From the NCBI GenBank assembly GCA_033964015.1, contig CM066924.1, positions 1,860,001-1,924,000 on the forward strand: a stretch of DNA of 64,000 nt, written 5' to 3'. Position numbers and translations under genes: made by a program. Positions within the stretch are counted from its first letter, which is position 1. The number at the start of each line of letters is the position of its first letter. Of the stretch, positions 42,101-52,750 are shown in pieces. The DNA comes from Scolanthus callimorphus. Taxonomy: Eukaryota > Cnidaria > Anthozoa > Actiniaria > Edwardsiidae. The notes beneath the pieces were generated by a model, which saw only the letters and a list, made by a program, of their open reading frames with translations, did no database searches and had not been told where the DNA came from.

Positions 42101-45100
42101 ACATACATACATATTTATTTCACTCAAGACCGGAATACAATTTGTGTATAGGTTAAATGTCTTGTGAAATTGTACCCCAGCCGCTGAGCCTATGGTAGTT
42201 CTATGTTTCGCTTCTGTTTTAAAGCATAAATTATCAACAAATATTGCTGCATCTTCTGGGGCAAATCCTGCAAGTTCACATGACAAATCCCACAATTCAG
42301 GGGACAAATTCCACAATTCCTGGGACAAATCCCACAATTTCACGGGACAAATCCCACAATTTCACGAGACAAATCCCACAATTTCACGGGACAAATCCCA
42401 CAATTCAAGGGACAAATTCCACAATTCCGGGGACAAATCCCACAATTTCACGGGACACAACCCACGGGACACAATTCCACAATTTGTGGGACAAATCCCA
42501 CAATTTCACGGGACAAATCCCACAAGCTCACATGACAAAATCCCACAACTCACGGACACAATTCCACAATTCATGGGACAAATCCCACAAGTTCCTGGGA
42601 CAAATCTCACAATTCAGGGGACAATTCCCACAATTCATGGGACAAATCCCACAAGTTCACGGGACAAATCCCACAAGCTCACAGGACAAATCCCACAATT
42701 CATGGGACAAACCCCACAATTCATGGGATAAATCCCACAAGTTCACAGGACAAATCACACAATTCATGGGACAAATCCCACAATTCATGGGACAAATCAC
42801 ACAAGCTCTCGGGACAAATCACACAAGCTCACGAGACAGTTCACAGGACCAATTCACGGGACAAATCCTACACAATTCTTGGGTTTCATATGACGTCACA
42901 TCCGCTTTTAGAGCCTCATTAAAAATTCAGCTGGAGGTCAAACGTTCGTGCCTGCAGTGCTTTCCGAGATGGAAAACTGTAAAAATGTTATCTCCTCGCA
43001 TTGTTTCTGGTTCTTCAAGTTGGGTAAACAGATAAACAGATGTCTTTAGATTGCCCAAAGCAGACAGCAAGGAAAACAAACACTGAAAACAATCGAAATG
43101 GTTCAAACGACTCCAGAAAAGCAGCCGAAAAGAACCACGGCCTCGAGAACTTGTTGTCGCCAAGTGAAAGTGATTCATGAAGATATGTATTTCAAATTTA
43201 GTTTAAATGAGTTTGGTAGCTACGGATGGATTAGGGAAGCATAAAGGATTTACACAAAACCACCAGGACTATGGATGAATTGGTTTCTCATTTGATACAC
43301 GCATAAATCATATGAAGTTCGCTTCAAACAATCCGAGCAGGTAGGCAAAAATGAAAGTTTGTCAAAAATTTACAAGGAGTCCAAAAACCCAGCAAAAGGC
43401 CTCCGGGATTTACTTATTTACTTCTTTCAGGTCGACATGGACATCTCGAGTTTTTACCTAGTCATGTGTATACAATTTGTTTTTCATTGACTAAAATTTG
43501 GTCAAGTTTGTTTTTGTTTCACTTCAAAGTGAGTTTTGCCGCTGCGTTGAGCTGGCCGAAACACAACTTTGATAGAGTCAAAATTTAGGCGTTTAGTAAA
43601 AACATTGTTTAGAAACTACAGAAATGTGTCACCTACATGTAATAGCTTATTCAAAACTAAATCTTATTTATATGGAAGTTGTTTTGCAGTATGGGGAAAA
43701 CTGTTTTTAACCTGAGCCGGTCGATTTTCTGAGTTCAATTTGACAAAAAAAAATAGCAATGAGTCACATGGAGTCAATCATTGACTAAAGTTTCTCAGGT
43801 CTTTCGCCCAGAAACAAAAAACAGAAGGACCATATAAATGTTTCTCAACCCTATTACATATCTATTTAACATTACAATTTTTTTTTCGAGCCAATGAGTG
43901 AAAGCATCGAGCATTTGAAAAAACGCTGCCTAAATTATCAGCCAGTTTGTAAAGTTTTATTCATAAAATTAACACAGTTCAACGGTCTGAAAAAAGCAAA
44001 CCCCGACTCTCCAATCGTTACAAATTTTGTATTTACACTAGGATTTAGTTTAAATACGAATCAGGTTCATTTATAGTTGTGGTTTTCTAGAATATGTAGC
44101 TACTAAATTTGAAGTTTTGCTCGTGAACTTCAGAAAACTTCTTCATCTTGACCTCCAGCTGATTCAGACCGGAAGCAAAATTACGCGCAAAAGTCACGTG
44201 ATTGAAACCCAAGAATTCAAGGGACAAATTCCACAATTCACGGGACAAACACCACAAGTTCCTGGGACAAATCCCACAAGTTCCTTGGACAATTCCGACA
44301 AATTCACTGGACAATTCCCATAAGTTCACGGGACAAATCCCACAAGCACACGGGACAAATCCCACAAGTTCAAGAGACAAATCCCACAAGTTCCTGGGAC
44401 AAATCTCATAATTCACAGGACAAATCCCACAATGACAAATCCCACAATTCATGGGACAAATCCCACAAGTTCAAGAGACAAATCCCCACAAGTTCCTGGG
44501 ACAAATCTCATAATTCACAGGACAAATCCCACAAGTTCAAGAGACAAATCCCACAAGTTCACATGACAAATCCCACAATTCATGGACAAATCCCACAAGT
44601 TCAAGAGACAAATCCCACAAGTTCCTGGGACAAATCTCATAATTCACAGACAAATCCCACAAGTTCAAGAAACAAATCCCACAAGTTCACATGACAAATC
44701 CCACAATTCATGGGACAAATCCCACAAGTTGCTGGGACAAATCTCATAATTCACAGGACAAATCCCACAAGTTCAAGAGACAAATCCCACAAGTTCAAGA
44801 GACAATCCCACAAGTTCACATGACAAATCCCACAATTCATGGGACAAATCCCACAAGTTCAAGAGACAAATCCCACAAGTTCCTGGGACAAATCCCACAA
44901 TTTACAGGACAAATCCCACAAGTTCAAGAGACAAATCACACAATTTCACGGGACAAATCCTACAAGTGCACGGGACAATTTGAACAAATTCACTGGATAA
45001 ACGCCAGGGACAAATCCCACAAACTCACAGGACAACAATTCCCACAAATTCATGGACAATTCAAGTTCTAGGGATTAATTTCTCAGCAAAAAGGAACCAG

Positions 45101-45645
45101 TCTGTTATTTTCTAATAGGGGTGATTTACTTGTGAGTTTTCCTCTGTGAATTAGGCATGAGCCCACTTTTAAACACTTTAAATAAGCCCTATGCAGGCTA
45201 ACCTGTGTACATGTATTGTTCACGAATTGCGTTACAAAGCTTCTTTTGTCTGGTAGAACGAAACATGAACTAAACACAAAGGTGTCCTCTGGGAATGGTT
45301 CTTACACCGGGTTAAACCCCTAACCAGACTAGAGCTGAGCTATGCGATGCGATGCGCCATATGAGGTGTATGCAGTAACGTAAATTGTCCTTCATTCCAG
45401 ACCTCTGATTATGCCAGTGGCGCATCCTCGGAGCCTGTGTACCCTTGTGGAATTTGCCAGAAAGAGGTCAGTGATGATGATGATGCAATACTATGCGAGA
45501 CGGGCTGTGGGAGGTGGTATCACCGCTTATGCACAGGGCTAACAGTCATGGCTTACAACCTATTAACAGCCGAGGAAGTGCCGAGTGGGTTTGTAATACG
45601 TGCATAGAAAGTAAAACCATTCCTTTAGTGAAACTGGTCAGTTGA
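39125..45645 (+). CDS. PYGO: Pygopus-like PHD-finger protein, 3 exons, short form
   Basis: Exons: 39125-39161, 41860-42089, 45401-45645, joined in matching phases (GAG|G..., then phase 0). Pygopus binds methylated histone H3 through its PHD finger and links BCL9/beta-catenin to Wnt target genes in the nucleus. The third exon encodes SSEPVYPCGICQKEVSDDDD then AILCETGCGRWYHRLCTGLT, followed by VCNTC: a C4HC3 PHD finger of the Pygopus type. The first residues MPRERKIPARLR are basic (possible nuclear signal). The middle exon is Ser-rich and low in hydrophobics. One A is missing from the run at 45576-45577; counting it back gives 513 bp (170 residues) and an end at TIPLVKLVS. No NPF-type N-terminal homology segment was found, unlike usual Pygopus, so a further exon may be missed. 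An upstream in-frame ATG at 39047 opens a 14-codon ORF that stops before 39125. Confidence 0.82.
39611..40003. mobile_element. MITE built from a repeated ACGACATAA word
   Basis: Ends ATGCCTGGTGCACACTAACG and CGCTAGTGTGCACCAGGCAT are inverted; an extra inverted end GCCAGGTGCACACTCGCGAC lies near 39710. CGACATAA/TTATGTCG words recur throughout. Pygopus-like intron 1. Confidence 0.8.
40568..40856. mobile_element. MITE, family 3, copy 3
   Basis: Near-identical to 5857-6144 and 26951-27247, beginning TAACAATTAGACCTCGAGGC. Pygopus-like intron 1. Confidence 0.85.
41135..41465 (-). mobile_element. family 6 element (ACACGGTGGC), copy 3, inverted
   Basis: Begins GATATTACACGGTGGCGCGA and contains a ~55-base hairpin (GATATGAGTTTTATTTTC mirrored by GAAAATAAAACTCATATC). 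CTCACTAGTGAGGAT and CGTATGAGATCTACGAG follow. Pygopus-like intron 1. Confidence 0.85.
42283..42880 (+). repeat. ~20-bp minisatellite (GGGACAAATCCCACAATTCA), array 1
   Basis: About 28 copies of GGGACAAATCCCACAATTCA with variation after CACAA. Each unit includes GGGA-CAAA-TCCC, a small self-complementary stem. Long open frames here (KSHNSWDKSHNFTGQIPQ type) are repeat artefacts. Pygopus-like intron 2. Confidence 0.92.
42886..44214. mobile_element. inverted-repeat-bounded block between two minisatellite arrays
   Basis: Left edge TTCTTGGGTTTCATATGACG ... TTCAGCTGGAGGTCAA is mirrored at the right edge by TTGACCTCCAGCTGATTCAG ... GTGATTGAAACCCAAGAA. No transposase. The matching ends and the identical array type on both sides suggest one composite element. 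Confidence 0.6.
44215..45065 (+). repeat. ~20-bp minisatellite (GGGACAAATCCCACAAGTTC), array 2
   Basis: About 40 copies of GGGACAAATCCCACAAGTTC or AGAGACAAATCCCACAAG, same orientation as array 1. Higher-order blocks of 3-4 units repeat, for example around 44466-44540 and 44605-44680. It ends ~335 bases before the PHD exon. Confidence 0.92.
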
Positions 45646-46228
45646 AGGAAGCGAGAAATGGTTGGTACGTGTGCTATTTGAAGAAGACCGAAAGGCAGGC
45701 GTTATAGAGAAATTTAGTTCGAAAAATCCGAGTTTGCTTTCGCGTGCCGTCATATTGGATTTGGTGACAAACATGACAAATGGGGGGTGGGGGGTATCCT
45801 ATTACCTCACTGGTGTGGTTGCTACGAAATAGAGCTTCGTACTCAAACAGAGAGCAGGATTTGCGGTAGTCTGGGCTCATACGTCTTCCGACAATATTAT
45901 TTGAAATAGCTGTATCGCGGAAAACCCGTCCGTTCCCTGATCGGGCGCCATCTTGGATTTTGGAATGCGCGCAGAGCGAGCGAAAAAAATGCTCAAAATC
46001 CAAGATAGCGACCGATCGATCTGCGAACGGCCGTATTTTCCGCGTTATAAATGCACCAGCAACCGCCTGCAAACAGGCTAATATGAAGCTAGTGCTGTCT
46101 TTGAGGCATTCGTTAGGTACCCATCGGACTATTTTGCGCAGAAAAACAATCCTTAATTCCAAAGTTTCTGTATCTACAGTAATTCTGATCAAGCGATCTA
46201 CAAGCCGAACAGTGGCATGATTCTGTGC

Positions 46229-46404
46229 TAGAGCAGATTTCGTATGACTGTGAAAAGTATCGTGACACGGCGCGGTACTATCGCGGTCGCGGTACCGAAC
46301 CTGGCCTGCTGTAGATACCGAACGAAATCGCGTAGTCGCGGTACGGTCGCGGCGCGGTACAACGCTTACGCGGCACTTTTCACAATCATACGAAATCTGC
46401 TCTA
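46229..46404. mobile_element. MITE, family 5 (TAGAGCAGATTTC ends), complete copy
   Basis: Begins TAGAGCAGATTTCGTATGAC and ends with TCATACGAAATCTGCTCTA. The GC-rich centre (GCGGTCGCGGTAC and its mirror) folds back too. TA at both ends. Relatives at 12501-12665, 51993-52090 and 62275-62529. Confidence 0.85.
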
Positions 46405-46744
46405 GCTCGAGAATCCCGCGGGTCACGGCGCTCCCGCAAGGGTTTTGCGGCCGAGTAAAAGTAGCGCTGAATCCTCGAGTATGCATTCTGAGTTTAAAAC
46501 TGAACAAATGTTCTCTTCTTTTTCATTTCGAGACGACGAGAATGTTATTATATTTATACACTCGTTTGGAAGGTATAGCCCGATTATAGCTATGTACATG
46601 ATGAACGCAAGCGCAGGACGCAACGCAAGCTCAAGACAAGTGTAAGTCTCAGCGACACAGGCGCAAGCGTAAAATCAACATTAATTAGTTTGCATGCACT
46701 TGCGTTCACTTGATTTACACTAGACGCTAGCAACATTCTCAAAC

Positions 46745-46965
46745 CAGAGCTCTCCCGTCTCGCCAACTCGCGGGCGAGGCCCTGGTGACAGACACTGACG
46801 CATGCGTGAGATTTGATACAGAGCCGTTGAGAGAAGTATCTTTCTGCGCATGCACCAACGTTCAAAACCAGCCAATCAGCAAAGGTCCTCAAATGGATGT
46901 CACCAGAGCCTCCCCTGCGAGCAGACGAGCCGGGTAGCTCTGGGTACGAGAATGAATACAGAGTC
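46745..46965. mobile_element. inverted-repeat element, family 2, copy 3
   Basis: CCAGAGCTCTCCCGTCTCGC ... GGCCCTGGTGACA facing GTCACCAGAGCCTCCCCTGC ... GGTAGCTCTGGGTACGAGAA. A second right end repeats at about 47038-47095, so a partial tandem or nested copy is present. Set within GCGTTCTAGTGTAAACCACA-type repeats (46613-47290). Confidence 0.8.
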
Positions 46966-47448
46966 GTTGAGAGAAAGACGGCTTCATGCGCATGCTCGAA
47001 CTTTAAAAATCAGCCAATCAACAAGCTCCTCAAATGGAAGTCACCAGAGCCTCCCCTGCGAGGTGGAAGCCGGGGAGCTCTGGGTACGAGAATGCGCAAG
47101 CAAGGGAACGCAATGTCTCGATTCTCTTGCGTCTGCGCTTGCGTTCTAGTGTAAACCACATTCAGAGAAATGTATGAGCTTGATATCTTTGCGATTGCGT
47201 TTGCGCTTGCGTTCTAGTGTAAACCACATTCAGGGAAATGTATGAGTTTGATATCCTTGCGATTGCGTTTGCGCTCGTGGTAATCAAGCCCTAAGAAATC
47301 TCCGGAGAAACTAGAAGCATACTGCTCTTAAATGTTAATAGCTGTTGCTAAGCAACATTCATTGTAGTAAATTAGTCATACATGTCGTAATCACTTCTAA
47401 AGTTTAAGCTCTAAGGTATTTGAACTTTGAAGAACCGAGCCGTAAAGA

Positions 47449-47586
47449 CTAGTTTCCATATAGTCTTATCTGTCGTATCTGTCGCTTCAGTCAACCGTGA
47501 AACAAAAGAATAATTCCAATTTCCATTGTTTCACGGTCGACTGATGAGACAGATACGACAGATAAGACTATATGGAAACCAGCCTT
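47449..47586. mobile_element. small palindromic MITE (TAAAGACTAGTTTCC ends)
   Basis: TAGTTTCCATATAGTCTTAT ... TCAACCGTGAAACAA is mirrored by TTGTTTCACGGTCGAC ... ATAAGACTATATGGAAACCA. A single related arm (GGCTGGTTTCCATAAGGTCG) is near 29005-29065. Confidence 0.8.
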
Positions 47587-47741
47587 TAGAAACGCTTACA
47601 CTTTGAAAGGAACTTTCGCAACTGACCTGGATGCGTATGTTTCTTGGCGTTATAAAACTAAAAAGGAACAAACCAGATAATGGGTTTACACGCCCTGAAA
47701 CTATGGTAGAAACGTTTTACAGGGTTACGCAGTCGGGTCTG

Positions 47742-47894
47742 CAGGGGCGTAGCCAGGGGGTCCTGGGGTGCATGTGACCCCCTTTTTCATAAGAAAAATA
47801 CAGTAAACATTAAGAAAAAATGGTAAAGCTGGAAAGGGGAACGATACATTTGTACAGTGCGACCCCCCTTTCTCAAATCCTGGCTACGCCCCTT
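47742..47894. mobile_element. short hAT-like MITE
   Basis: CAGGGGCGTAGCCAGGGGGT at the left and CCTGGCTACGCCCCTT at the right are inverted. 153 bp, no ORF. Same ends as 19404-19705. Confidence 0.65.
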
Positions 47895-48100
47895 GGTTTG
47901 AGGGGCAGTATCACAATTTTAGAGTTAATTTAGTTTAATGCCATCTTATTCTTGGTTTGCACTCATTCCTATGGGAATAAAATCACAAAGGCGCGGCGGC
48001 CATGTTGTGTACAGAACAAAGAGCAACAACTGAACTTTCTTTTGTTCCTGTACACGAACATGGCTGCCATGACGTCACGTGCAAACCAGCAATAGACCTC

Positions 48101-48271
48101 TTTACCTTGGGCGTAATGTTGTCCCATTTCAGATCACGTGGCATTCATTTGAATATGTTTTTCTTTGTTTGGAATGCTTCCATATTCATATATCCTTCGG
48201 TGCGTAGCAGAAAAATATACTCATGGGAATGCCACGTGATCGGAAATGCGACAACATTACGTCCAAGGTAC
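48101..48271. mobile_element. palindromic MITE (TACCTTGGGCGTAATGTTGT)
   Basis: Left TACCTTGGGCGTAATGTTGT then GATCACGTGGCATTC; right GAATGCCACGTGATC then ACAACATTACGTCCAAGGTA. ~55-base arms. Confidence 0.8.
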
Positions 48272-48871
48272 AGATCACAAGAGATCTTCAGCAAAATAAT
48301 CGTCTTCATATGGTTCCATAATTACACAGTACGAACAAACATAATTCACGAGCTGGATGCTAAATAGGCAAATTCCAGATTCAGATATTGCAGATAAAGC
48401 GTGCAAAGTTCCGTTTCTTTTGTTTTAGTTCTTACAGCGAAATTTACCATGTAGTATGTTGTTAGGGAATGTTAATCGTACACGAACGTACAAATGATAA
48501 CAATTATGGGGAAGAGGCCAGAATAATGGTACTTATAGTAAGGGAAGCGATCAAATGGCTCACTGTGTTGGTTTTGCGATACAAGCCATTTCAATTTCCG
48601 GTTCGCCATTTCGCGGCTTCACCCTTTCATGCATACCCATCCGATTGCATATGAAATACATGTTTACATACGTATATATCGTACATATACCTCGATGTCT
48701 TGTACTGCCATTTTTAATTGGCATTTTATTTAATAAAAGATATGTATATGATTCTTAATTAAACCTTATCAGTCATATTTTGTTAAATTGTTAATTTTAG
48801 AGTAAGAACAGTTTGTCTAGATCAGGCTGTTCTAACCTTGTGCTGGTGGGCTCCCTGAGAGATATCAACTT

Positions 48872-49229
48872 AGACTGCTAGCAGCTCCTTTGGTGCGTCC
48901 CCATAGAAGCGTGCGAACCCCTTAAGCAAATTTTTGGCAACGACCGTTCTAAAAGGCAACGATGGTTTTACGAAAGGGAAACTAGCACCCCCGACGAACA
49001 CCAAGAGAAGTGCGCGCGAACCCCCGACGAACGCCAGAGGAGCGCCGAAGGCGCGACGATGGTGTGAAGTGCCGAAGGCGCGGCGATGGTGTGAAGTGCC
49101 GAAGGCGCGGCGATGGTGTGAAGTGCCGAAGGCGCGAGCGAGTGCCAAGGCGCTGGCGAAAGAAGAATGTTCGTGGGGGTTCGCACGCTTCTCTGGGGTC
49201 GCGCCAAAGAAGGGGCTGCTAGCAGTCTA
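48872..49229. mobile_element. foldback element with ~50-bp arms, internal 27-bp tandem and 10-bp target duplication
   Basis: AGACTGCTAGCAGCTCCTTT ... GAAGCGTGCGAACCCC is mirrored by GGGGTTCGCACGCTTC ... GCTGCTAGCAGTCT. ATATCAACTT flanks both sides (48862-48871, 49230-49239). Inside, GCCGAAGGCGCGGCGATGGT plus GTGAAGT repeats about four times (49050-49135). Mutator-like by structure (inference). Confidence 0.8.
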
Positions 49230-50515
49230 ATATCAACTTGAACATGCAAATATAAATTCCATATCTCCGCCCATATAATATCCTCTATTTTAATGTAACG
49301 TTTTGGTGAATTCTGAATTGATCAAAATTTCTAGTCGAGGGAAGGAAGGGAATTTATTTTAGCTCCAAGACCGCGCCCAAAATCACAAGATGGCCGCGGG
49401 GATCACTAACACCCAGCTCTGTTTTCTTCCGGGTGTGTTGCCATAACAACAGCCCTTCACCCCTCCACCCGACTGCAACACGCTCGCAACAAGTGCGAAT
49501 TTTTGTATCGCCTTCAATCTTTTGCAGGTGCGCTCTCCACCAGGAGTCTCTCTAAAACAGCTACACAATATGTTTATCTTTTTATATTAAGATTCTTCTT
49601 TAGCGTTTGTCAGGGAAACGTGATTGGTTGATTTTTCCCGCCATTTTTCCCGCGCGTGCACCACAGGAAGCCCGCTACGAATTTGACGATTGCGGAGTCT
49701 TCTCTCCATTTCTGTTTAGTGTTCCAGGAAGTAAGGTGACGGGTTATTTCCTGGTAATATGGTTTATCACCAAAACCATTGGGTAACTGCTAAAATGCCA
49801 AGAACAAAATCTTGTCAAACTATAATCAAAATTTTGAAAATACGTCATATCAGCATTGCGCATGCGCAAATAGTTGACGTGTAAATATGCACGTTCTTTT
49901 GAATTCTGGATTAAGACTTTACAAACATGGATAAATGAGGTAATAAACAATAAATGACCCCTTGATCATGTTGATTGCGCAGCCTTAATTTACAAGATGA
50001 AGAGTCCCACATGGATACCAGTAATCAGACCTATATATATGTTCGCGTGACATATAGGATAGGAGTGAGGTGGGTTGTTCACTACTCATACAAGGGGCGT
50101 CCAGTACATGGTCTGGTGGCCGGGCGTTCCCTCACCATTTGGGTCCCTGAGTCGCTACCGAGTAATTAACCGAATTCCTTCAGGATAGCGACTGTCGATC
50201 AGGGCAGAAATCTCTGGCGTGGACGTATAGTAAGCACCGTACGGTCGCCATACGATGCTTCAGCTCTCGGGAGATGTATGGATGTATGGTCCTGTTTTTT
50301 TTTTTGGTGTGTGTGTGTGTGTGTATGGGTGCAAATTCAGAGTTCCCGCTTTTTTTCTCTATCTCTTTAAGATTTCGCGGAGCGCGATTGCAAACTCGAC
50401 TCGACTCTGAGACAACGGCAACACTAGCATTAATCTCACGTCGGGTCCGAATTTCCTTCCGACAAGTCGCAACGTATTACCCTGCGAGCAGTGGATTACT
50501 CCTATAGGTTATTCA

Positions 50516-50661
50516 GAATTTGTGTAATCACTTTGCGATTGGTTTCATTGCAGTCATATGAAAACTGCTATTCCCTCAACTGACGAAAAGAATTTGTGTA
50601 ATCACTTTGCGATTGGTTTCATTGCAGTCATATGAAAACTGCTATTCCCTCAACTACGAAA
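50516..50661. repeat. perfect 74-bp direct duplication
   Basis: GAATTTGTGTAATCACTTTG ... CTATTCCCTCAACT occurs twice head to tail with essentially no differences. Confidence 0.9.
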
Positions 50662-51656
50662 GACAAACTAAGCGGAGTGTTTCTTTTTTCAATGGTCGGA
50701 AAACTGTTCTAGCGAAGGAAATCATTTAATCAATACTATTACACGAAGGAAGATTATTGCATGGTTTTTAAGTGTTAGGAGTGTCAGGCCAAGCGCAAAC
50801 TTCGAACTTCTGTGGAACCTTCAAAGGTCATGCCGCTTCATTAGACTTTATAATCGATTATGTTATATTGTTTTAGATTGGAACGGCGCGACTCTGGCAC
50901 GACGTTAGCCGTACGCCTTACTTGCAGGCGTAGAATGAACTCGAGAGTTCTTATACTGCACGAGGATCTCGTTCATTGTACCTGTTACTGAGGCGTGTGA
51001 GTATTTGTCAACAAAATAGTCTCTAATCCATCCTATACTGTAAAACCAAGCTCGAATCTTCTGCCAGAACGTGATCTGCGGTCACCACAGCATTTGCGTG
51101 TTTTGTTTGCGACGTGACGAGAATAAAATTGGGATAAAGATTCATCTTGTCTTGTGGTTATCTTCCGACTCATATTATGACTTGGTTTATTGTTGGTCGC
51201 CCCATTTCCGTGTGACGTTCTGCGCTCATTCATTCGTGAAAACCAAGCAAGAAATTACATGCTCGGCCACCCAATGTTCTTTGCCTCGAGCATGAAGTTT
51301 ATGTATTGCTTGGCTCTGAGTCTTTTCGTGCCATCGTTAGAAATGCGTTGATTTTGGCCGGAAGTGCCTCAATTTGAAACTCACATATTCTCCAAGAGAA
51401 AAAATATGACGATGATGAAACAGAGGAACTTTGAAAACCAAAAAGGACATATTTTAGCTTGAACGCTTTGGTGAATTCAAACTCTGCAAAAGTAAGGATA
51501 GTGAGCGTGAATCTAACCGTTTTATTTCAGTAAGTTCTGTAGCACCACCGGGACAAAATATTAAGAGTTCTACTTTACGAGCGACGCATCTTCACTCAGG
51601 GAGTTGTAAGATCACTCGACGTTTTCCATGACACCTGTTGGACGCCTCTTATTACT

Positions 51657-51727
51657 TCATTTACGGCTTCAGGAACAGAAGTTAGAGGATATCAATTCTA
51701 AGTTCTGTTTCTGAAGCCGTAAATCAA
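51657..51727. repeat. hairpin
   Basis: ATTTACGGCTTCAGGAACAG is mirrored by CTGTTTCTGAAGCCGTAAAT with a ~25-base loop. Confidence 0.75.
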
Positions 51728-51992
51728 GTTATCAGAAGCTGTATCGCAATTAAAGATTCAGAAAATAAGCACGATTTAGTCTGTCTACTATTCTTACCTT
51801 CAGTGAGGACAAAAACATTATAAAAACATAGGTCCGCTAACGCGAACGGGAAGCTATTTGCGATTACAATGAGACACTGTAATCCGCCTCCCCCCCCCCC
51901 CCCCTCCCCCCTCCAAAATTCCAAAATTTCTGGCTACGCCCTGTATGTTGGCCTATTTTCCTTTATTTTCCTTTATTTCTCGGGGTGGAACT

Positions 51993-52090
51993 TAGAGCAG
52001 ATTTCTTATGACTGTGAAAAGTACTGTGACAAAGTTGTTCCGCTCCGCGACCGTACCGCGACTACGCGGTTTCATTGGCGATTTCATTCC
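51993..52090. mobile_element. MITE, family 5, truncated copy
   Basis: TAGAGCAGATTTCTTATGAC then GACCGTACCGCGACTACGCG, as in the complete copy at 46229-46404, but it breaks off where the tRNA-like sequence begins. A poly-C run of about 16 bases lies upstream at 51889-51904. Confidence 0.7.
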
Positions 52091-52100
52091 ATTATTACCA

Positions 52101-52178
52101 TCGCGTGTAGCTCAATCTGCAGAGCGCCGGGTAGAAATCAAACCCTGTCGACCGAGGTTCGACTCCCGGTATCGGCCA
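52101..52178 (+). ncRNA. tRNA-like sequence (tRNA-derived SINE head or tRNA pseudogene)
   Basis: An A-box-like TAGCTCAATCTGCAGAGC and an exact B box GGTTCGACTCC (52156-52166) are spaced as in a tRNA, and the 3' end reads CGGCCA. The T stem needs a bulge, and the 5' end does not pair with the 3' acceptor strand, so a working tRNA is unlikely. A run of ~20 C follows. Confidence 0.45.
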
Positions 52179-52217
52179 TTCCCCCCCCCCCCCCCCCCCC
52201 TTCAATTATTTTTTCCA

Positions 52218-52589
52218 GCATTATTGAATCAACATAAGAAAGTAAGCCACTTAGAACTTAGAACTGCAAAACAACTGCAAATAAATTTGCGATCACAAAG
52301 ACTAGGATGCGAAGTCACGCCAAGCCCCAAGCAAGTTTCTGAAGAGTGCAGAAGTTTGGTGATTTATATCTCACTGTTGTGTGAGCACTTCTCGGGCGGT
52401 AGTATATTTCACAAAGAAATCGGTCGAAGATTGTGCGAATTCTTACATTTTCAACACTTCAGTGAGCTTAAAATAACTTCAAATTATTGTAAGAAAGCCG
52501 CAAAAGTGAAGTTGGCTACTGCGAGAGAGACAGTAAGAACAGTTATCGTTGAGACTCCGAGTTTGGAGAATACATCGACTCATTGGTAA
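52218..52589 (+). CDS. open frame of unknown nature
   Basis: About 123 codons without a stop downstream of a poly-C tract. The peptide includes LGCEVTPSPKQVSEECRS, HKEIGRRLCEFLHFQH and TARETVRTVIVETPS; it is mixed polar with no signal peptide or repeat. I recognise no family. No start codon is assured, and it may be a transposon or gene remnant, or chance. Confidence 0.2.
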   Translation, partial: ALLNQHKKVSHLELRTAKQLQINLRSQRLGCEVTPSPKQVSEECRSLVIYISLLCEHFSGGSIFHKEIGRRLCEFLHFQHFSELKITSNYCKKAAKVKLATARETVRTVIVETPSLENTSTHW

Positions 52590-52750
52590 ATCCATTAACA
52601 TCAAAACAACAGTGTTCGATGAATAACAGCCTCGATTTTCGCCTTTAGTGGTCGGGGTCTCTCAAAACACAGTGACACGAAGAGCTGAAACAAGACGCCT
52701 GGGACGAGGCAGACATATAAGTACTTTCGCTAGTGCTTACGTCATCAAAG

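Noticed and set aside
42192..45071. ORFs of 126-263 codons with repeated NPTISRDKSHNS-like peptides, and an array that looks CRISPR-like
   Set aside because: A ~20-bp minisatellite without distinct spacers or cas genes, in an intron of an animal gene; the ORFs are repeat readings.
45674..46507. 277-codon minus-strand ORF
   Set aside because: It crosses a palindromic MITE and other repeats, shows no domain and no coding-like conservation.
48870..49249. Arg/Ala-rich ORFs on both strands
   Set aside because: Generated by the 27-bp tandem inside a foldback element.
52101..52178. Functional tRNA gene
   Set aside because: The 5' end does not pair with the 3' acceptor strand and the T stem needs a bulge.
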